Assembly (NCBI RefSeq): GCF_003752585.1
Contig: NZ_RKHR01000003.1
Span: 558,001-622,000, forward strand
DNA from: Sinobacterium caligoides
GTDB lineage: Bacteria; Pseudomonadota; Gammaproteobacteria; Pseudomonadales; Sinobacteriaceae
Length of the DNA stretch: 64,000 bases
Reading direction: 5' to 3'
The notes below the pieces were generated by a model, which saw nothing but the letters and a program-made list of their open reading frames with translations, had not been told where the DNA came from and searched no databases. The translations under genes and the position numbers were made by a program. This document shows, piece after piece, positions 16,332 to 25,956 of this stretch; position 1 is the first letter of the stretch, and the number at the start of each line of letters is the position of its first letter.

Positions 16332-17904
16332 TGCGATCTACATCTTGTACGCTGTGATAGTAGCTACGAATACCGCTGCGATCTAGCTTCCCATTGGCAT
16401 TACGTGGTAGCGTCTGCATGAGTAACCATGCTGCCGGCTGCATGTAGGCAGGCAGCTGTCTGCGGCAATAATCTTGCAATACCTTCTCTTCATGACTCGT
16501 TGCCACAGCAACGACAATCTTCTGCCCCAGCAGTTCGTCCGCCACGCCAAAGGCCACGGCCTCACTCAGCAAATCGGATGCCTGCAGCGTTTCTTCCAGC
16601 TCACTAGGACTAACACGATAGCCAGATGTTTTAATCATCTCATCATCACGGCCGACAAAGTAAAACAGGCCATCATCGTCACGATAAACCTTATCGCCAG
16701 ACCAAACCGCCAACTCTCCTTCATTCGCCTGCACGCCCTGTATACCGCACAACGGCCGGAAACGTTCTGCGCTGCGTTCAGCATCTGCCCAGTAGCCTTG
16801 CGCAACCAACTCGCCCGCATGCACCAACTCCCCCACCTCACCAGGTAAGCACTCTCTACCTTCCTCATTCACCACCCACAGCTTAGCCCCGGGGATCGGC
16901 AGCCCCATTGAACCAGGCTTTTCATCCAGCATTACAGGCGGCAAATACGTTGAGCGAAAGGCCTCAGTGAGCCCATACATCAAGTACGGTGTGGTCTTCG
17001 GCATCTGCTCCCGCAGTTTATTCAATACAGTCGTCGAGAGATGACCTCCGGAGTTGGTAAAATAGCGCAACTGCTGAGGCGGCCAGACCATCTCTGCTAA
17101 CTGAGCCCATAACGGCGGTACCAACGCGAGGCCGGTGATGGCGTACTTCTCTACGGCCTTCAACACATCCCGAGGCAGCAAATACTCCAACAACACCACC
17201 TCCGCCCCTACCAAGAAGGCAGTCGTCAGCTGGCTAAAACCATAGTCAAAGCTAAGGGGTAATACTGCCAATAAGCGGTCCTCGGTACTATTTTGTAGAT
17301 AAGTTGCCACACTCTCTGCGCCAAGTAACATATTCCGATGCGTCAACATCACCCCTTTTGGCCGCCCTGTACTACCCGATGTATAAAGAATCGCTGCCAG
17401 CTGCTCGTTGTCGGAAGGCTCCGCCCTCAAGGGCAAAGAGTTATAACGCCCTCGCAACAGCCCCATGTAATCATGCAGCTCTACCCCTTCCACATTGAGG
17501 CCATCACTGCCATCGATCACGACAATATGTTTTAAACTCGGCAGACTCGGTAAGACAGCTTGTAATGCCTTCAACCTCGCTCTCTGTGTCACCAGCCACT
17601 CAGCACCGCAGTCGGTAACAATATGCGCCAACTGCTCCGCCTTCAACACTGGGTTGATCGGTACCATAATCGCGTCAGCGGCGCTAACGGCAAAACTACA
17701 GGCCACCGTCTGCGGAAGTTTCGGTAAATAAATTGCGCAGCGACTACCTGCCTTCATACCAATATCGCACCAGGCAGCAGCTAATTGTTCAATTTCACTC
17801 GCCAATACGGCATAGGACCAAGCAGTATCACGATGCCGCAGGGCGATCGACTCAGCACGGTCAGCAAGTTGTGCGGTAATGAGGTGGTGCAATTTTGTGG
17901 GCAT
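16324..17904 (-). CDS. AMP-forming acyl-CoA/acyl-ACP ligase, exosortase type-1-associated family
   Basis: The 526-residue ANL-superfamily enzyme is complete. The phosphate loop is YTSGSTGRPKG (174-184), the A5 motif is YGLTEA, the hinge region holds SGDKVYRDDDG and GRDDEMIKTSGYRVSP, and the A10 catalytic lysine is K506 in NGKLDR. It adenylates a carboxylic or amino acid and passes it to a thiol. With the ACP and the decarboxylase next door, the likely acceptor is the ACP. No exosortase or PEP-CTERM protein is seen nearby, so the pathway's end product is unknown. Confidence 0.82.
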   Translation of the reverse strand: MPTKLHHLITAQLADRAESIALRHRDTAWSYAVLASEIEQLAAAWCDIGMKAGSRCAIYLPKLPQTVACSFAVSAADAIMVPINPVLKAEQLAHIVTDCGAEWLVTQRARLKALQAVLPSLPSLKHIVVIDGSDGLNVEGVELHDYMGLLRGRYNSLPLRAEPSDNEQLAAILYTSGSTGRPKGVMLTHRNMLLGAESVATYLQNSTEDRLLAVLPLSFDYGFSQLTTAFLVGAEVVLLEYLLPRDVLKAVEKYAITGLALVPPLWAQLAEMVWPPQQLRYFTNSGGHLSTTVLNKLREQMPKTTPYLMYGLTEAFRSTYLPPVMLDEKPGSMGLPIPGAKLWVVNEEGRECLPGEVGELVHAGELVAQGYWADAERSAERFRPLCGIQGVQANEGELAVWSGDKVYRDDDGLFYFVGRDDEMIKTSGYRVSPSELEETLQASDLLSEAVAFGVADELLGQKIVVAVATSHEEKVLQDYCRRQLPAYMQPAAWLLMQTLPRNANGKLDRSGIRSYYHSVQDVDRNG

Positions 17905-18123
17905 GAAGCAACTCTATTACAGGGCAATCGCAGAGCATTGTAACTGTCTGGGCTGTGCTGACTAGCGTTATCTATCTCTGACAAATAACTTTCTCTATTT
18001 CGTCAAACAAATAACACGCCGATGTCAATTTACTCAACAACTCGGTTATTAATCGACAGTTTATGCTTTACTCCCTGCCCCGGCAGGATAAAATCACTGC
18101 ACTGTTTAGTATAGAATCACATC

Positions 18124-19557
18124 ATGCCTGCCGCCTCACCACTACCCAGCATCGCCGCCTCCCGGCTCAAGTCAGCTAACCATGACTTAACGCCCCCGTT
18201 TCTACTCGAGCTCGATGAGTCACTCGAGCCCTGGCGCTGTACCGCCATATTACGTACCCTGCCCGAGCGACGCATAGTCCTGCTGGTTAACAAGGACGGA
18301 AAGAATGCTATCGCAAAGCTATTTTTCCGCGATAAAGATTATCATCGTGAACTAGAAGGCTACCAGCTCCTTCAGACTCAGCAGCAACCTTGCGCCGAGA
18401 TACTCGCTCATGACGACACCAGTAGCTTTCAATATATTCTCTTTGAATATATCGACGCGCCTTCACTCGCGGCACTCTGGCAACAAGGGCGTGATCGCGA
18501 CCAGCGCATTAACACACTCTGCCAAGCAATTCCCCGTATTGCCGAGCTGCATCGTGTCGGGCTGCGTCAGATGGATATTCATCTCGATAACTTCCTCTGT
18601 ATCGAGGACCAGCTGGTATTGATCGATTATGCCAGCATTCAGCGCGACAGCGCGCCACTGAGTAGTCAGCTCGCCTGCCACAACTTCGCTCACCTGATCG
18701 CACAGTTGGCAGGTGATTACAGCGCCTACTACCCACAGCTGCTTAGCCTCTACCAGCAGCATGTAGCGATCAGCTTTAGCCTGCAAGACCTGACCACACA
18801 GGTCGAACAATTACGTGCAAAACGCTGGCGTCATTACGAGCGGAAAATTGCCCGCGACTGCAGCGAGTTTATCGCCGAGCAACAATTCAATAGCCGGTTA
18901 GTGCTTCGCCGGCAAAGTGACTCCTACGCGATGCGAAAGTTACTGCAAGCCCCTGACGCAGCCATGATGCAAGGCGTCACACTCAAGCAAGGCAATACCG
19001 CCACCGTCAGCCGTGTTTGCATCGATCAACAGTCACTCGTGATCAAGCGCTATAACATTAAAAGCAGTCTCCATGCGATCAATCGTGCACTGCGGCCCAC
19101 CCGCGCTTGGGCCTCTTGGCGCAACGCTTACAAACTACGCTTCGAAGGATTATTGACCCCGCTGCCCATCGCCCTCTCTGAGCACCGTTTCGGCCCCCTG
19201 CGCAGCAAAGCCTATCTTCTCTGCGAACATATCGAGGGCAAAGACCTATGGCAGGTTTTCAACGATGGCGAAGACAGCCCACTACCGCTTGTAATGCTAG
19301 AAAAACAAGTCGTCGATATGTTCGAAGGGCTACTCGCTGGCAAGTTAAGCCACGGCGACCTTAAGGGCACCAACTTAATCGCTACCACTGAAGGCTTGCA
19401 AATCATCGACCTAGACGCGATGAAGAGCCATTCTAACGAGAAGAAGCTGAAAAACGCCTTACAACGAGACTTACAGCGCTTCCTAAGAAACTTTAACGAG
19501 CAGCAGCGCCAACGCTTCGAAGAATTACTGAGCACTTTTAGCGCGAAGCTTAAATAA
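18124..19557 (+). CDS. Tandem lipopolysaccharide-kinase-like protein (two WaaP/InaA-type kinase domains)
   Basis: The 477-residue protein holds two protein-kinase-like domains. In the first (about 45-230), K65 is the candidate ATP lysine, MDIHLDNF (150-157) is the catalytic loop with D151 and N156, and LIDYAS (D168) replaces DFG. In the second (about 285-470), LVIKRYN is the lysine strand, AYLLCEHIEGKDLW the hinge, SHGDLKGTNL (D412, N417) the catalytic loop and IIDLD the metal site. The second resembles the WaaP/InaA family that phosphorylates LPS core heptose. Both sets of residues look usable. No membrane segment is seen, so it should be cytosolic. It is the first gene of a plus-strand group with ylqF and yegD. 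Confidence 0.75.
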   Translation: MPAASPLPSIAASRLKSANHDLTPPFLLELDESLEPWRCTAILRTLPERRIVLLVNKDGKNAIAKLFFRDKDYHRELEGYQLLQTQQQPCAEILAHDDTSSFQYILFEYIDAPSLAALWQQGRDRDQRINTLCQAIPRIAELHRVGLRQMDIHLDNFLCIEDQLVLIDYASIQRDSAPLSSQLACHNFAHLIAQLAGDYSAYYPQLLSLYQQHVAISFSLQDLTTQVEQLRAKRWRHYERKIARDCSEFIAEQQFNSRLVLRRQSDSYAMRKLLQAPDAAMMQGVTLKQGNTATVSRVCIDQQSLVIKRYNIKSSLHAINRALRPTRAWASWRNAYKLRFEGLLTPLPIALSEHRFGPLRSKAYLLCEHIEGKDLWQVFNDGEDSPLPLVMLEKQVVDMFEGLLAGKLSHGDLKGTNLIATTEGLQIIDLDAMKSHSNEKKLKNALQRDLQRFLRNFNEQQRQRFEELLSTFSAKLK

Positions 19558-19643
19558 CACAACACGTACAACAGTTGGCCGCACCCTGCTGAAAGGCTAG
19601 AATAGCCGGCCTGATAGCGGTTACTCCAGCAAGTGAGATCACG

Positions 19644-20591
19644 ATGGCGATAAATTGGTACCCCGGCCACATGCACAAGGCCCAAAAGCAGATTCGCGAG
19701 ATTCTGCCCCTCGTCGATATCATTATCGAAGTCGTCGATGCCCGGCTGCCCTATAGCAGCGAAAACCCGCTAATCACCGAGATTCGTGGTGATAAGCCGG
19801 TCATCAAGGTGCTGAATAAAGCCGACCTTGCAGACCCCGAGGCCACCGAGCAATGGCTCAGCTACTTTGCCAAGCAGCGTACTATGCGCACCCTCGCCAT
19901 CACCACAAAAGATCTCAGCGCCTGCAAGCAAATTCCAGCGATCATCCGTGAAATGATCCCCAACAAGGGCCACACCGTCACCAAGCCAATTAACGCGATG
20001 ATTGCCGGTATCCCCAATGTGGGTAAGTCAACACTGATCAACATCCTAGCCGAACGGCAAATCGCCAAAACCGGTAACGAACCCGCTGTTACCAAGGCAC
20101 AACAACGTATCAACCTCAAAGACGGCATCGTGCTTTACGATACACCAGGTATCCTGTGGCCAAAGATCGAGAACCCGAACAGCGGTTATCGTCTCGCCAT
20201 GACTGGGGCCATTAAGGATACCGCGATGGAATATGAGGATGTCGCCCTCTACACCTGTGAGTACCTCCTCAAAGAATACCCAGAAGCCATCTGTAAGCGC
20301 TATCAGCTTGAAGAGATCCCTAAGACAGACTTTGAGTTGCTAGAGGCTATCGGCGCCAAGCGCGGTGCCAAACAGGCGGGCGGGCGAATCAACCTACACA
20401 AGGCCTCCGAGGTCGTTCTGCACGAGTTGCGCAGCGCTACGCTTGGACGAATTACCGTTGAAAAACCACAATACATCGCCAGCGAGGAAGCAGCGGTTGC
20501 CGCAGAAATACAGCGCAAGGCAGACGCCAAACAGGCACGTCTCGACAAAGCCAATCGCGGGCGACGCAACGCCAAGTCGCAAAAGAAATAA
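19644..20591 (+). CDS. ylqF: Ribosome biogenesis GTPase YlqF (RbgA family)
   Basis: The 315-residue protein is a circularly permuted GTPase. The G4 motif NKAD (58-61) comes before the P loop GIPNVGKST (122-130) and G3 DTPG (166-169), the order expected for YlqF/RbgA. The start MAINWYPGHMHKA is diagnostic. RbgA acts late in 50S subunit assembly in Bacillus. The C-terminal tail is very basic, consistent with rRNA binding. It lies 86 bases after the kinase gene on the same strand. Confidence 0.92.
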   Translation: MAINWYPGHMHKAQKQIREILPLVDIIIEVVDARLPYSSENPLITEIRGDKPVIKVLNKADLADPEATEQWLSYFAKQRTMRTLAITTKDLSACKQIPAIIREMIPNKGHTVTKPINAMIAGIPNVGKSTLINILAERQIAKTGNEPAVTKAQQRINLKDGIVLYDTPGILWPKIENPNSGYRLAMTGAIKDTAMEYEDVALYTCEYLLKEYPEAICKRYQLEEIPKTDFELLEAIGAKRGAKQAGGRINLHKASEVVLHELRSATLGRITVEKPQYIASEEAAVAAEIQRKADAKQARLDKANRGRRNAKSQKK

Positions 20592-20723
20592 CCACAGTCA
20601 ACACCAAAAGCATCACGAGGGTGGTTTCGCGCCAAGCCGCCCCTGCTATGACCTAGCGACTTTATTCTGCAGGAGAGATGTGGTATTTTTCGCGACCTTT
20701 TCTAGCGATGTAATAGCATTATC

Positions 20724-22103
20724 ATGATATCAGGATTCGATTACGGCACCTCGAACTGTGCCATTGGCGTATTAAACAACAAGGATAATCAGCACAGCGC
20801 TGTCGAACTATTACCGCTCGAGCGCGGCCACGCCTTCATACCCTCGGCGCTCTACGCCATCGAACGTGAACTGATTTGCGAGAATGTTGCCCGCCTAATC
20901 GGCAATAAAACGCTACAACCTGATTATCTCAACCTACGCAGCAACCAACTCAACCTCGCAAGAGCAGTGCGTAGCCGTGAGGGGATCAGCGCCGATGAAC
21001 AGAGCCTTTTCATCGGCCTCGACGCCTTTGATGAGTATCAGGCGATGACCGGCGAGGGCTACTTCGTCAAGTCGCCAAAGTCCTTCCTCGGCGCAAGTGG
21101 GTTACGATCAGAGTTTCTCGCTTTTTTTGAGGACATCGTCACCGCGATGATGCAGGGTATAAAGCAGCGCGCCGAGAAACATCTTGGCGACAGCATCACG
21201 CATACTGTCATTGGCCGCCCCGTCAACTTTCAGGGCCGCGACGCCGAGGCCTCTAACCGCCAGGCAATCGACATTCTCACTATTGCCGCCAAGCGAGCAG
21301 GCTTCCAATCGATTGAGTTTTTATTCGAGCCCCTTGCCGCCGGTCTCGATTTCGAGGCAAAGCTCACAGAAGACAAAACCGTACTCGTCGTCGACGTTGG
21401 CGGCGGCACCACCGACTGCGCAATGGTTCGTATGGGCCCGAGCTTCCGTGATAACGAACTCCGTGAAAATGACTTTCTTGGACACAGTGGGGAACGTATT
21501 GGCGGTAACGACTTAGACATCCAGCTTGCCGGTCGCAGCCTAATGCCAGTATTTGGCATGGAGTCATTATTAAAAAATGGCCTGCCCATGCCCACCCAAA
21601 CATTCTGGGATGCTGTCAGCACCAACGATGTAGCCGCTCAGACTGTATTCAATAGCATGCAGACTGAACAACGCATTCAACAGTGGCTACTCGATAGTAC
21701 TGAGCCAGAACTCATCCAGCGTCTCATTAAGTTTCGCGCAGAAAAACAGAACTATCAGTTGGTGCGCAGTGCCGAGCAGTGCAAGATCAGTCTCTCGGAT
21801 AACATGCTATGCGCTGTCGAGCTCTCATATATAGAAGAACAGCTGCGCTGCGATGTTAGTCGAGAACAATTTGCCAGCGCCATTGAGCGCCCACTCGCTA
21901 AAATGACCGAGCTAATGGATGAGGCAATACTACAGGCAGGACAACAACCTGACCTTATCTACATCACCGGCGGCTCAGCCAAATCCCCGGTCATACGCCA
22001 GGCCATACAACAACAGCTCGGAGATATTGAGGTCGTCGACGGCGACCACTTCGGTAGTGTCGCAGCAGGATTAACCGTCTGGGCAAACAAAGTCTTTAGG
22101 TAA
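20724..22103 (+). CDS. yegD: Hsp70-like protein YegD
   Basis: The 459-residue protein has only the actin-like ATPase half of Hsp70. Visible are the phosphate loop FDYGTSNCAIGV at the start, VVDVGGGTTDCAM in the middle and YITGGSAKSPVI near the end. The peptide-binding domain of DnaK is missing, as in E. coli YegD (450 residues). The role in cells is poorly defined. It converges with the polysaccharide operon, and only 24 bases separate it from the end of wecG. Confidence 0.9.
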   Translation: MISGFDYGTSNCAIGVLNNKDNQHSAVELLPLERGHAFIPSALYAIERELICENVARLIGNKTLQPDYLNLRSNQLNLARAVRSREGISADEQSLFIGLDAFDEYQAMTGEGYFVKSPKSFLGASGLRSEFLAFFEDIVTAMMQGIKQRAEKHLGDSITHTVIGRPVNFQGRDAEASNRQAIDILTIAAKRAGFQSIEFLFEPLAAGLDFEAKLTEDKTVLVVDVGGGTTDCAMVRMGPSFRDNELRENDFLGHSGERIGGNDLDIQLAGRSLMPVFGMESLLKNGLPMPTQTFWDAVSTNDVAAQTVFNSMQTEQRIQQWLLDSTEPELIQRLIKFRAEKQNYQLVRSAEQCKISLSDNMLCAVELSYIEEQLRCDVSREQFASAIERPLAKMTELMDEAILQAGQQPDLIYITGGSAKSPVIRQAIQQQLGDIEVVDGDHFGSVAAGLTVWANKVFR

Positions 22104-22127
22104 TTTCCGCCCAACAGTAATTAAGAC

Positions 22128-22871
22128 CTAGGTTTTAACCAAGCCAATACGCGAGCGAATAACCAACCAAACATAAGCCGGTAAACGACTTTGTCGTAGA
22201 AAGCGCTGAGGCTGTGACAACAAGCGATATAGCCACTCCATATGAAAGCGCCGCCATAGAGCAGGCGCTCTTTTTACATTACCAGCCAGCACATCAAAGG
22301 TCCCCCCGACCCCTTGCTGAATGATCACATTAAGCTGCTCCTGGTGCCTGCTCATCCAGTATTCTTGCTTCGGGCTACCGAGCGCCACGAATAACAGCTG
22401 GGCACCAGAGCTGTTAATCTTCTCGATTAGCGCCGGCGTCTGCGCCTCAGATACATAGCCATTCTGCCGACCGACTACCTGCAAGCCCGGGTATGCCTCA
22501 ACCAACTTATCGGCGGCATTTTTATTGACCTCTTCTTTGGCACCAAAAAGAAAAACACCGTAGCCATTCTTCGCCGCCATCTGACACAGCTTCGGCATTA
22601 ACTCTGAGCCTGGTACACGCTCTCTAAATGCTACGCCGTGAATTCTTGACGCTAAGATAATGCCAATGCCATCTGCTATCAGTAAACCTGCTGAGTTCAG
22701 ACACTCGTATAGCTCTGGATCCTCTCTTGCTGCGATCGCCTTCTCTGGGTTCATCGCAAATATCGTACACTTTTCCCTTTGCTGAATCATTGTTTCAGCA
22801 TGACGCACAACGCCCTGCATATCGATATTATCGACCGGTGAACCGGCGACTAAAATTCGTGAATCACTCAT
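22128..22871 (-). CDS. wecG: WecG/TagA/CpsF-family glycosyltransferase (UDP-ManNAcA transferase-like)
   Basis: The 247-residue protein shares long segments with E. coli WecG: ADGIGIILASRI, VALGSPKQE, QQGVGGTFDVLAGNVKRAP and EWLYRLLSQPQR. These enzymes add N-acetylmannosaminuronate (or ManNAc in TagA) to GlcNAc-diphospho-undecaprenol on the inner face of the membrane. The presence of wecB and wecC at the head of the same operon supports ManNAcA as the donor. It is the last gene of the operon and overlaps the preceding one by four bases (ATGA). Confidence 0.88.
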   Translation of the reverse strand: MSDSRILVAGSPVDNIDMQGVVRHAETMIQQREKCTIFAMNPEKAIAAREDPELYECLNSAGLLIADGIGIILASRIHGVAFRERVPGSELMPKLCQMAAKNGYGVFLFGAKEEVNKNAADKLVEAYPGLQVVGRQNGYVSEAQTPALIEKINSSGAQLLFVALGSPKQEYWMSRHQEQLNVIIQQGVGGTFDVLAGNVKRAPALWRRFHMEWLYRLLSQPQRFLRQSRLPAYVWLVIRSRIGLVKT

Positions 22872-24769
22872 CCCGTCAACAACCTCAGCTTTATTATTAT
22901 TTGTTCAACAACCTGCTCTTGTTCAGGGTTCATTTGCCTTAAATCTGAACCAATATGGCTCAAAAACTCATGTGTTGTATTCCCACTATGACAAACTTCT
23001 ATTGTCGTTATAGGTCTCTTTACTCCGTACTGAGGTGCATCCCAGCCGAGCCCCTGCTCCTCATTGGCAACATGAGTGACCAGCTTACCACCGGAAAACC
23101 TAAGCTGAAGCTGAGTACCAAGACGCCCCAAGAGCGAGAATTGGTTATCACCAGCATTAGCGCTAACCTCTCCTGACACGTGCCACCATAACGATAACTC
23201 TCGCTTATCATTGTTGAGTGGATCATGAAGCAACCTATCCCAGACTGATAAAACCCCGGCCTCACTGTAAATCAACGCCCTATAATGCACCACGCCTAAA
23301 GCCTGATAACCACTATGACACGCCAAGAGCACAGTGTAACCGGCAAAAGCTTCAGACACCTCAATCTTTCTAGCCTCGAAAGGCTCTGACCACATAAAGG
23401 CACTCTGCTGCATGGCCTGATCTAGTCTATTCACGGAAACCGTATTATGGGCTGTCGCGCCACGAAAATATCGCCGCCAGCGCTCATCGCCCGTATAAGT
23501 AAACGTTCCTGGGTCAATTAATAGCATCTCACCTTGTTCACGCCAAGTGACCGACAAACAGTCAGAGTGCCCGTGACCATAAGAAGGTGGCATACCCAGA
23601 CAGCCATGATCGAAGATGATCGAGCGACTGGCAACATCTTTATCACGAAGTAGCGAGTAGCCACTTTCAGTAAAGGTCTTTACCCTTAAAAATTTATCGG
23701 CTCGACGATGAGATATTCGCAAATATGGACTTAGAGCATAACCATCATCACTATCGCCAATACTTGGCAGCAGCCACTCTTCACTAAAAAATTCTGCTAA
23801 GAAATCACACGCCGAATCAACAATGCCCTCTAAACGTGGTGATGATAAATCATGAGCAGCTAACAGTCGTGCCGATAAATTACACAGATCGGTGATAAAC
23901 AAGTGATAGCCAAAAGCCTGCTCAACCCCACCGCCGTCCTCAAGAAATTGCCTCTGCGCCTCCTGCTCGAGCAACTCTTTACCCGTTTTCAACCAGCGGG
24001 CTGCACCAGCGAGCTCAGGAAAGAGTACACCGGCATAAATCAACCCCGCACACTCGGCGATAGTGTGGTTGCCCGCCGAGGAGTGCAGTGACAGACGATG
24101 AACGATCAGAGATGCATGAGAGTCCACTAGAGACACAACGCCTTGCCATATAGCCACGGGCTGCCTAAGGTAAGGTCTCATTAGATCAACGGCATGGCAA
24201 ACCGATATAAGACGAAGGGCGCATTCCATTGCTGATATATAATGAATACCGCGGTAAGGAGGGTTGGCCTCCAACCAAGATAACAATAAGCGCTCGAATA
24301 AGATGACCGCACGCTCACGATAATTCTTATCGCCTGCGAGTAAACCCAATGCCACTAACTGCTGCAAGCGTGAAGGCTCCCAGGCGACACGAACATCACC
24401 AAAAGGGTTTCCTGCTCGATAGGAAATGTCGCCAAAAAAGTCTTTCGGCCAATATTTTTCCGTATCTGGGGCAAGGTGCCAATCACCCTGCTCCCGCCAA
24501 CACCACTGATAACCTAAAGCCGGCCAACTTGCCGACAAGATAGCTTCCTTCCACTCTTCATTACTAGGTAACTCAAATAAAAGGTCTGAGAGTTTTGGCT
24601 CCACGCGTCGACAAAAAGCATAGTCAGTCACGTCATAGCGCAGCACCCCCTTGTCTCGCCCACCTTGTTCCAGACGTAGAAGCAACAATTTTATTTGCTC
24701 AAACAAACGATGGGCAACCTCTCGAAAGCCCATTACCTTGACTCTATTAAGATACCAGGCAAAGTTCAC
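22868..24769 (-). CDS. Heparinase II/III-fold polysaccharide lyase-like protein
   Basis: The 633-residue protein has an N-terminal alpha-alpha toroid region (about 100-340) and a C-terminal beta-sandwich beginning around GHGHSDCLSVTW, the fold of heparinase II/III and alginate lyases. The Tyr/His elements of the toroid (SLHSSAGNHTIAECAG) are typical. There is no signal peptide; the start (WYLNRVKVMGFREVAHRLFE) is the type found in proteins encoded within capsule and O-antigen clusters. Such lyases cleave bonds next to uronic acids, and this operon makes ManNAcA, a uronic acid. Where it meets its substrate is unclear. It overlaps wecG by four bases. Confidence 0.8.
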   Translation of the reverse strand: MNFAWYLNRVKVMGFREVAHRLFEQIKLLLLRLEQGGRDKGVLRYDVTDYAFCRRVEPKLSDLLFELPSNEEWKEAILSASWPALGYQWCWREQGDWHLAPDTEKYWPKDFFGDISYRAGNPFGDVRVAWEPSRLQQLVALGLLAGDKNYRERAVILFERLLLSWLEANPPYRGIHYISAMECALRLISVCHAVDLMRPYLRQPVAIWQGVVSLVDSHASLIVHRLSLHSSAGNHTIAECAGLIYAGVLFPELAGAARWLKTGKELLEQEAQRQFLEDGGGVEQAFGYHLFITDLCNLSARLLAAHDLSSPRLEGIVDSACDFLAEFFSEEWLLPSIGDSDDGYALSPYLRISHRRADKFLRVKTFTESGYSLLRDKDVASRSIIFDHGCLGMPPSYGHGHSDCLSVTWREQGEMLLIDPGTFTYTGDERWRRYFRGATAHNTVSVNRLDQAMQQSAFMWSEPFEARKIEVSEAFAGYTVLLACHSGYQALGVVHYRALIYSEAGVLSVWDRLLHDPLNNDKRELSLWWHVSGEVSANAGDNQFSLLGRLGTQLQLRFSGGKLVTHVANEEQGLGWDAPQYGVKRPITTIEVCHSGNTTHEFLSHIGSDLRQMNPEQEQVVEQIIIKLRLLTG

Positions 24770-24843
24770 TATAAACCACCACTCTTACAACGAACGAATA
24801 TCATTAATCACAACATATCATCTATCAGCTTTAAGCCTTCATT

Positions 24844-25920
24844 TTATGACAATATGCTTTCGTAGATACCATCTAAACAAGGAAATACAGAAGCAGGAGA
24901 GAAGTTATGCGTAAACTTATTTTTAGCTGCTTTAGCATAAGCATTACTCAACGTTGAGTCTGCTATCAAAGAACTTAAGCACTCAGCTAAAGCAAGCCTG
25001 TCTCCAGCCTCAATCAACAACCCCTCCTCACCATCTGTTATTGCATCAGGTATCCCACCAGCAGTTGAAGCGACTACAGGAATACCCGCAGACATAGCCT
25101 CTAAAACACCCATAGGGAAGCCTTCGTGATAGCTCGGAAGCGTGTATACACCTGCCCGCTGTAGCCAGGCTAATTTCTCTTCACCTGTTACCCAGCCTAA
25201 AAAAACAACATTTCTTTCCAGGCCCTTTGCTTTAACCTGTTTTCGGTAATAATCAACATCACCATTCCCACCCAGTATTAGCCTTGCCTCTGGGAATCTC
25301 TCTAAGACTAAAGAGAAAGCTTCGATAAGATCTCCCACCCCTTTGCTCTCACTTAACTTACCGAGAAATAGGATAACGTTGCGGTCAGCATCTTTCCTGG
25401 AAAGGTGCAAATCAGGCACAGCATTGTACACTACCTCAACTTTATCTTGCTGTAGTACAATCCCTCGAACCCAAGAAAGCCATTGACTGGAAAGGACAAT
25501 TACTCTATCTGATAGATTGAAAATATCACGTATTTTCTCTTGTTGTCTTTCGCTACACTCATTCTCATAAAACTCACTAAAACCACCTGAATGCAGGTGC
25601 AGAATAACTCTCCCACCCAGAAACTTCACCAACCTAATAACAATAGCTTTCCGCAAAAAACTCCACTTTAAAGAAGCGTGGACATGAACCAAGCCAACAT
25701 CAAAAAACAAATGATAGTAAATTATCATCAATAGACTTCTTGCAAAGGCGAAAACTCTCAGCAAACCAAAGAAGCGCCTATTATCAATGTGCGTACTGAG
25801 CAAAACAACATTCCATCTATCGAAAAAATCTCCATCTTTCAAAACATTTAGAACAGTTGCGATACCACCATTAGCCTTCAGGTCAGTGCCTACAGTGATA
25901 TTGATAGACTTTCTTTTCAT
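24844..25920 (-). CDS. Glycosyltransferase family 4
   Basis: A GT-B glycosyltransferase of 358 residues. The N-terminal glycine loop is GTDLKANGGIATVL, the linker is VVYNAVPDLH, and the C-terminal donor domain begins VILFLGKLSESKGVGDLIEAF and contains the EX7E element LPSYHEGFPMGVLEAMSAG. It retains the anomeric configuration; the sugar is unknown. I chose the ATG at 25920 because AGGTGG lies eight bases upstream; a GTG at 25932 is possible. The gene is AT-rich compared with the window ends. Confidence 0.85.
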   Translation of the reverse strand: MKRKSINITVGTDLKANGGIATVLNVLKDGDFFDRWNVVLLSTHIDNRRFFGLLRVFAFARSLLMIIYYHLFFDVGLVHVHASLKWSFLRKAIVIRLVKFLGGRVILHLHSGGFSEFYENECSERQQEKIRDIFNLSDRVIVLSSQWLSWVRGIVLQQDKVEVVYNAVPDLHLSRKDADRNVILFLGKLSESKGVGDLIEAFSLVLERFPEARLILGGNGDVDYYRKQVKAKGLERNVVFLGWVTGEEKLAWLQRAGVYTLPSYHEGFPMGVLEAMSAGIPVVASTAGGIPDAITDGEEGLLIEAGDRLALAECLSSLIADSTLSNAYAKAAKNKFTHNFSPASVFPCLDGIYESILS

Positions 25921-25956
25921 AGTAGCGACCACCTAACCAAACAGTAAACTCCAAGC

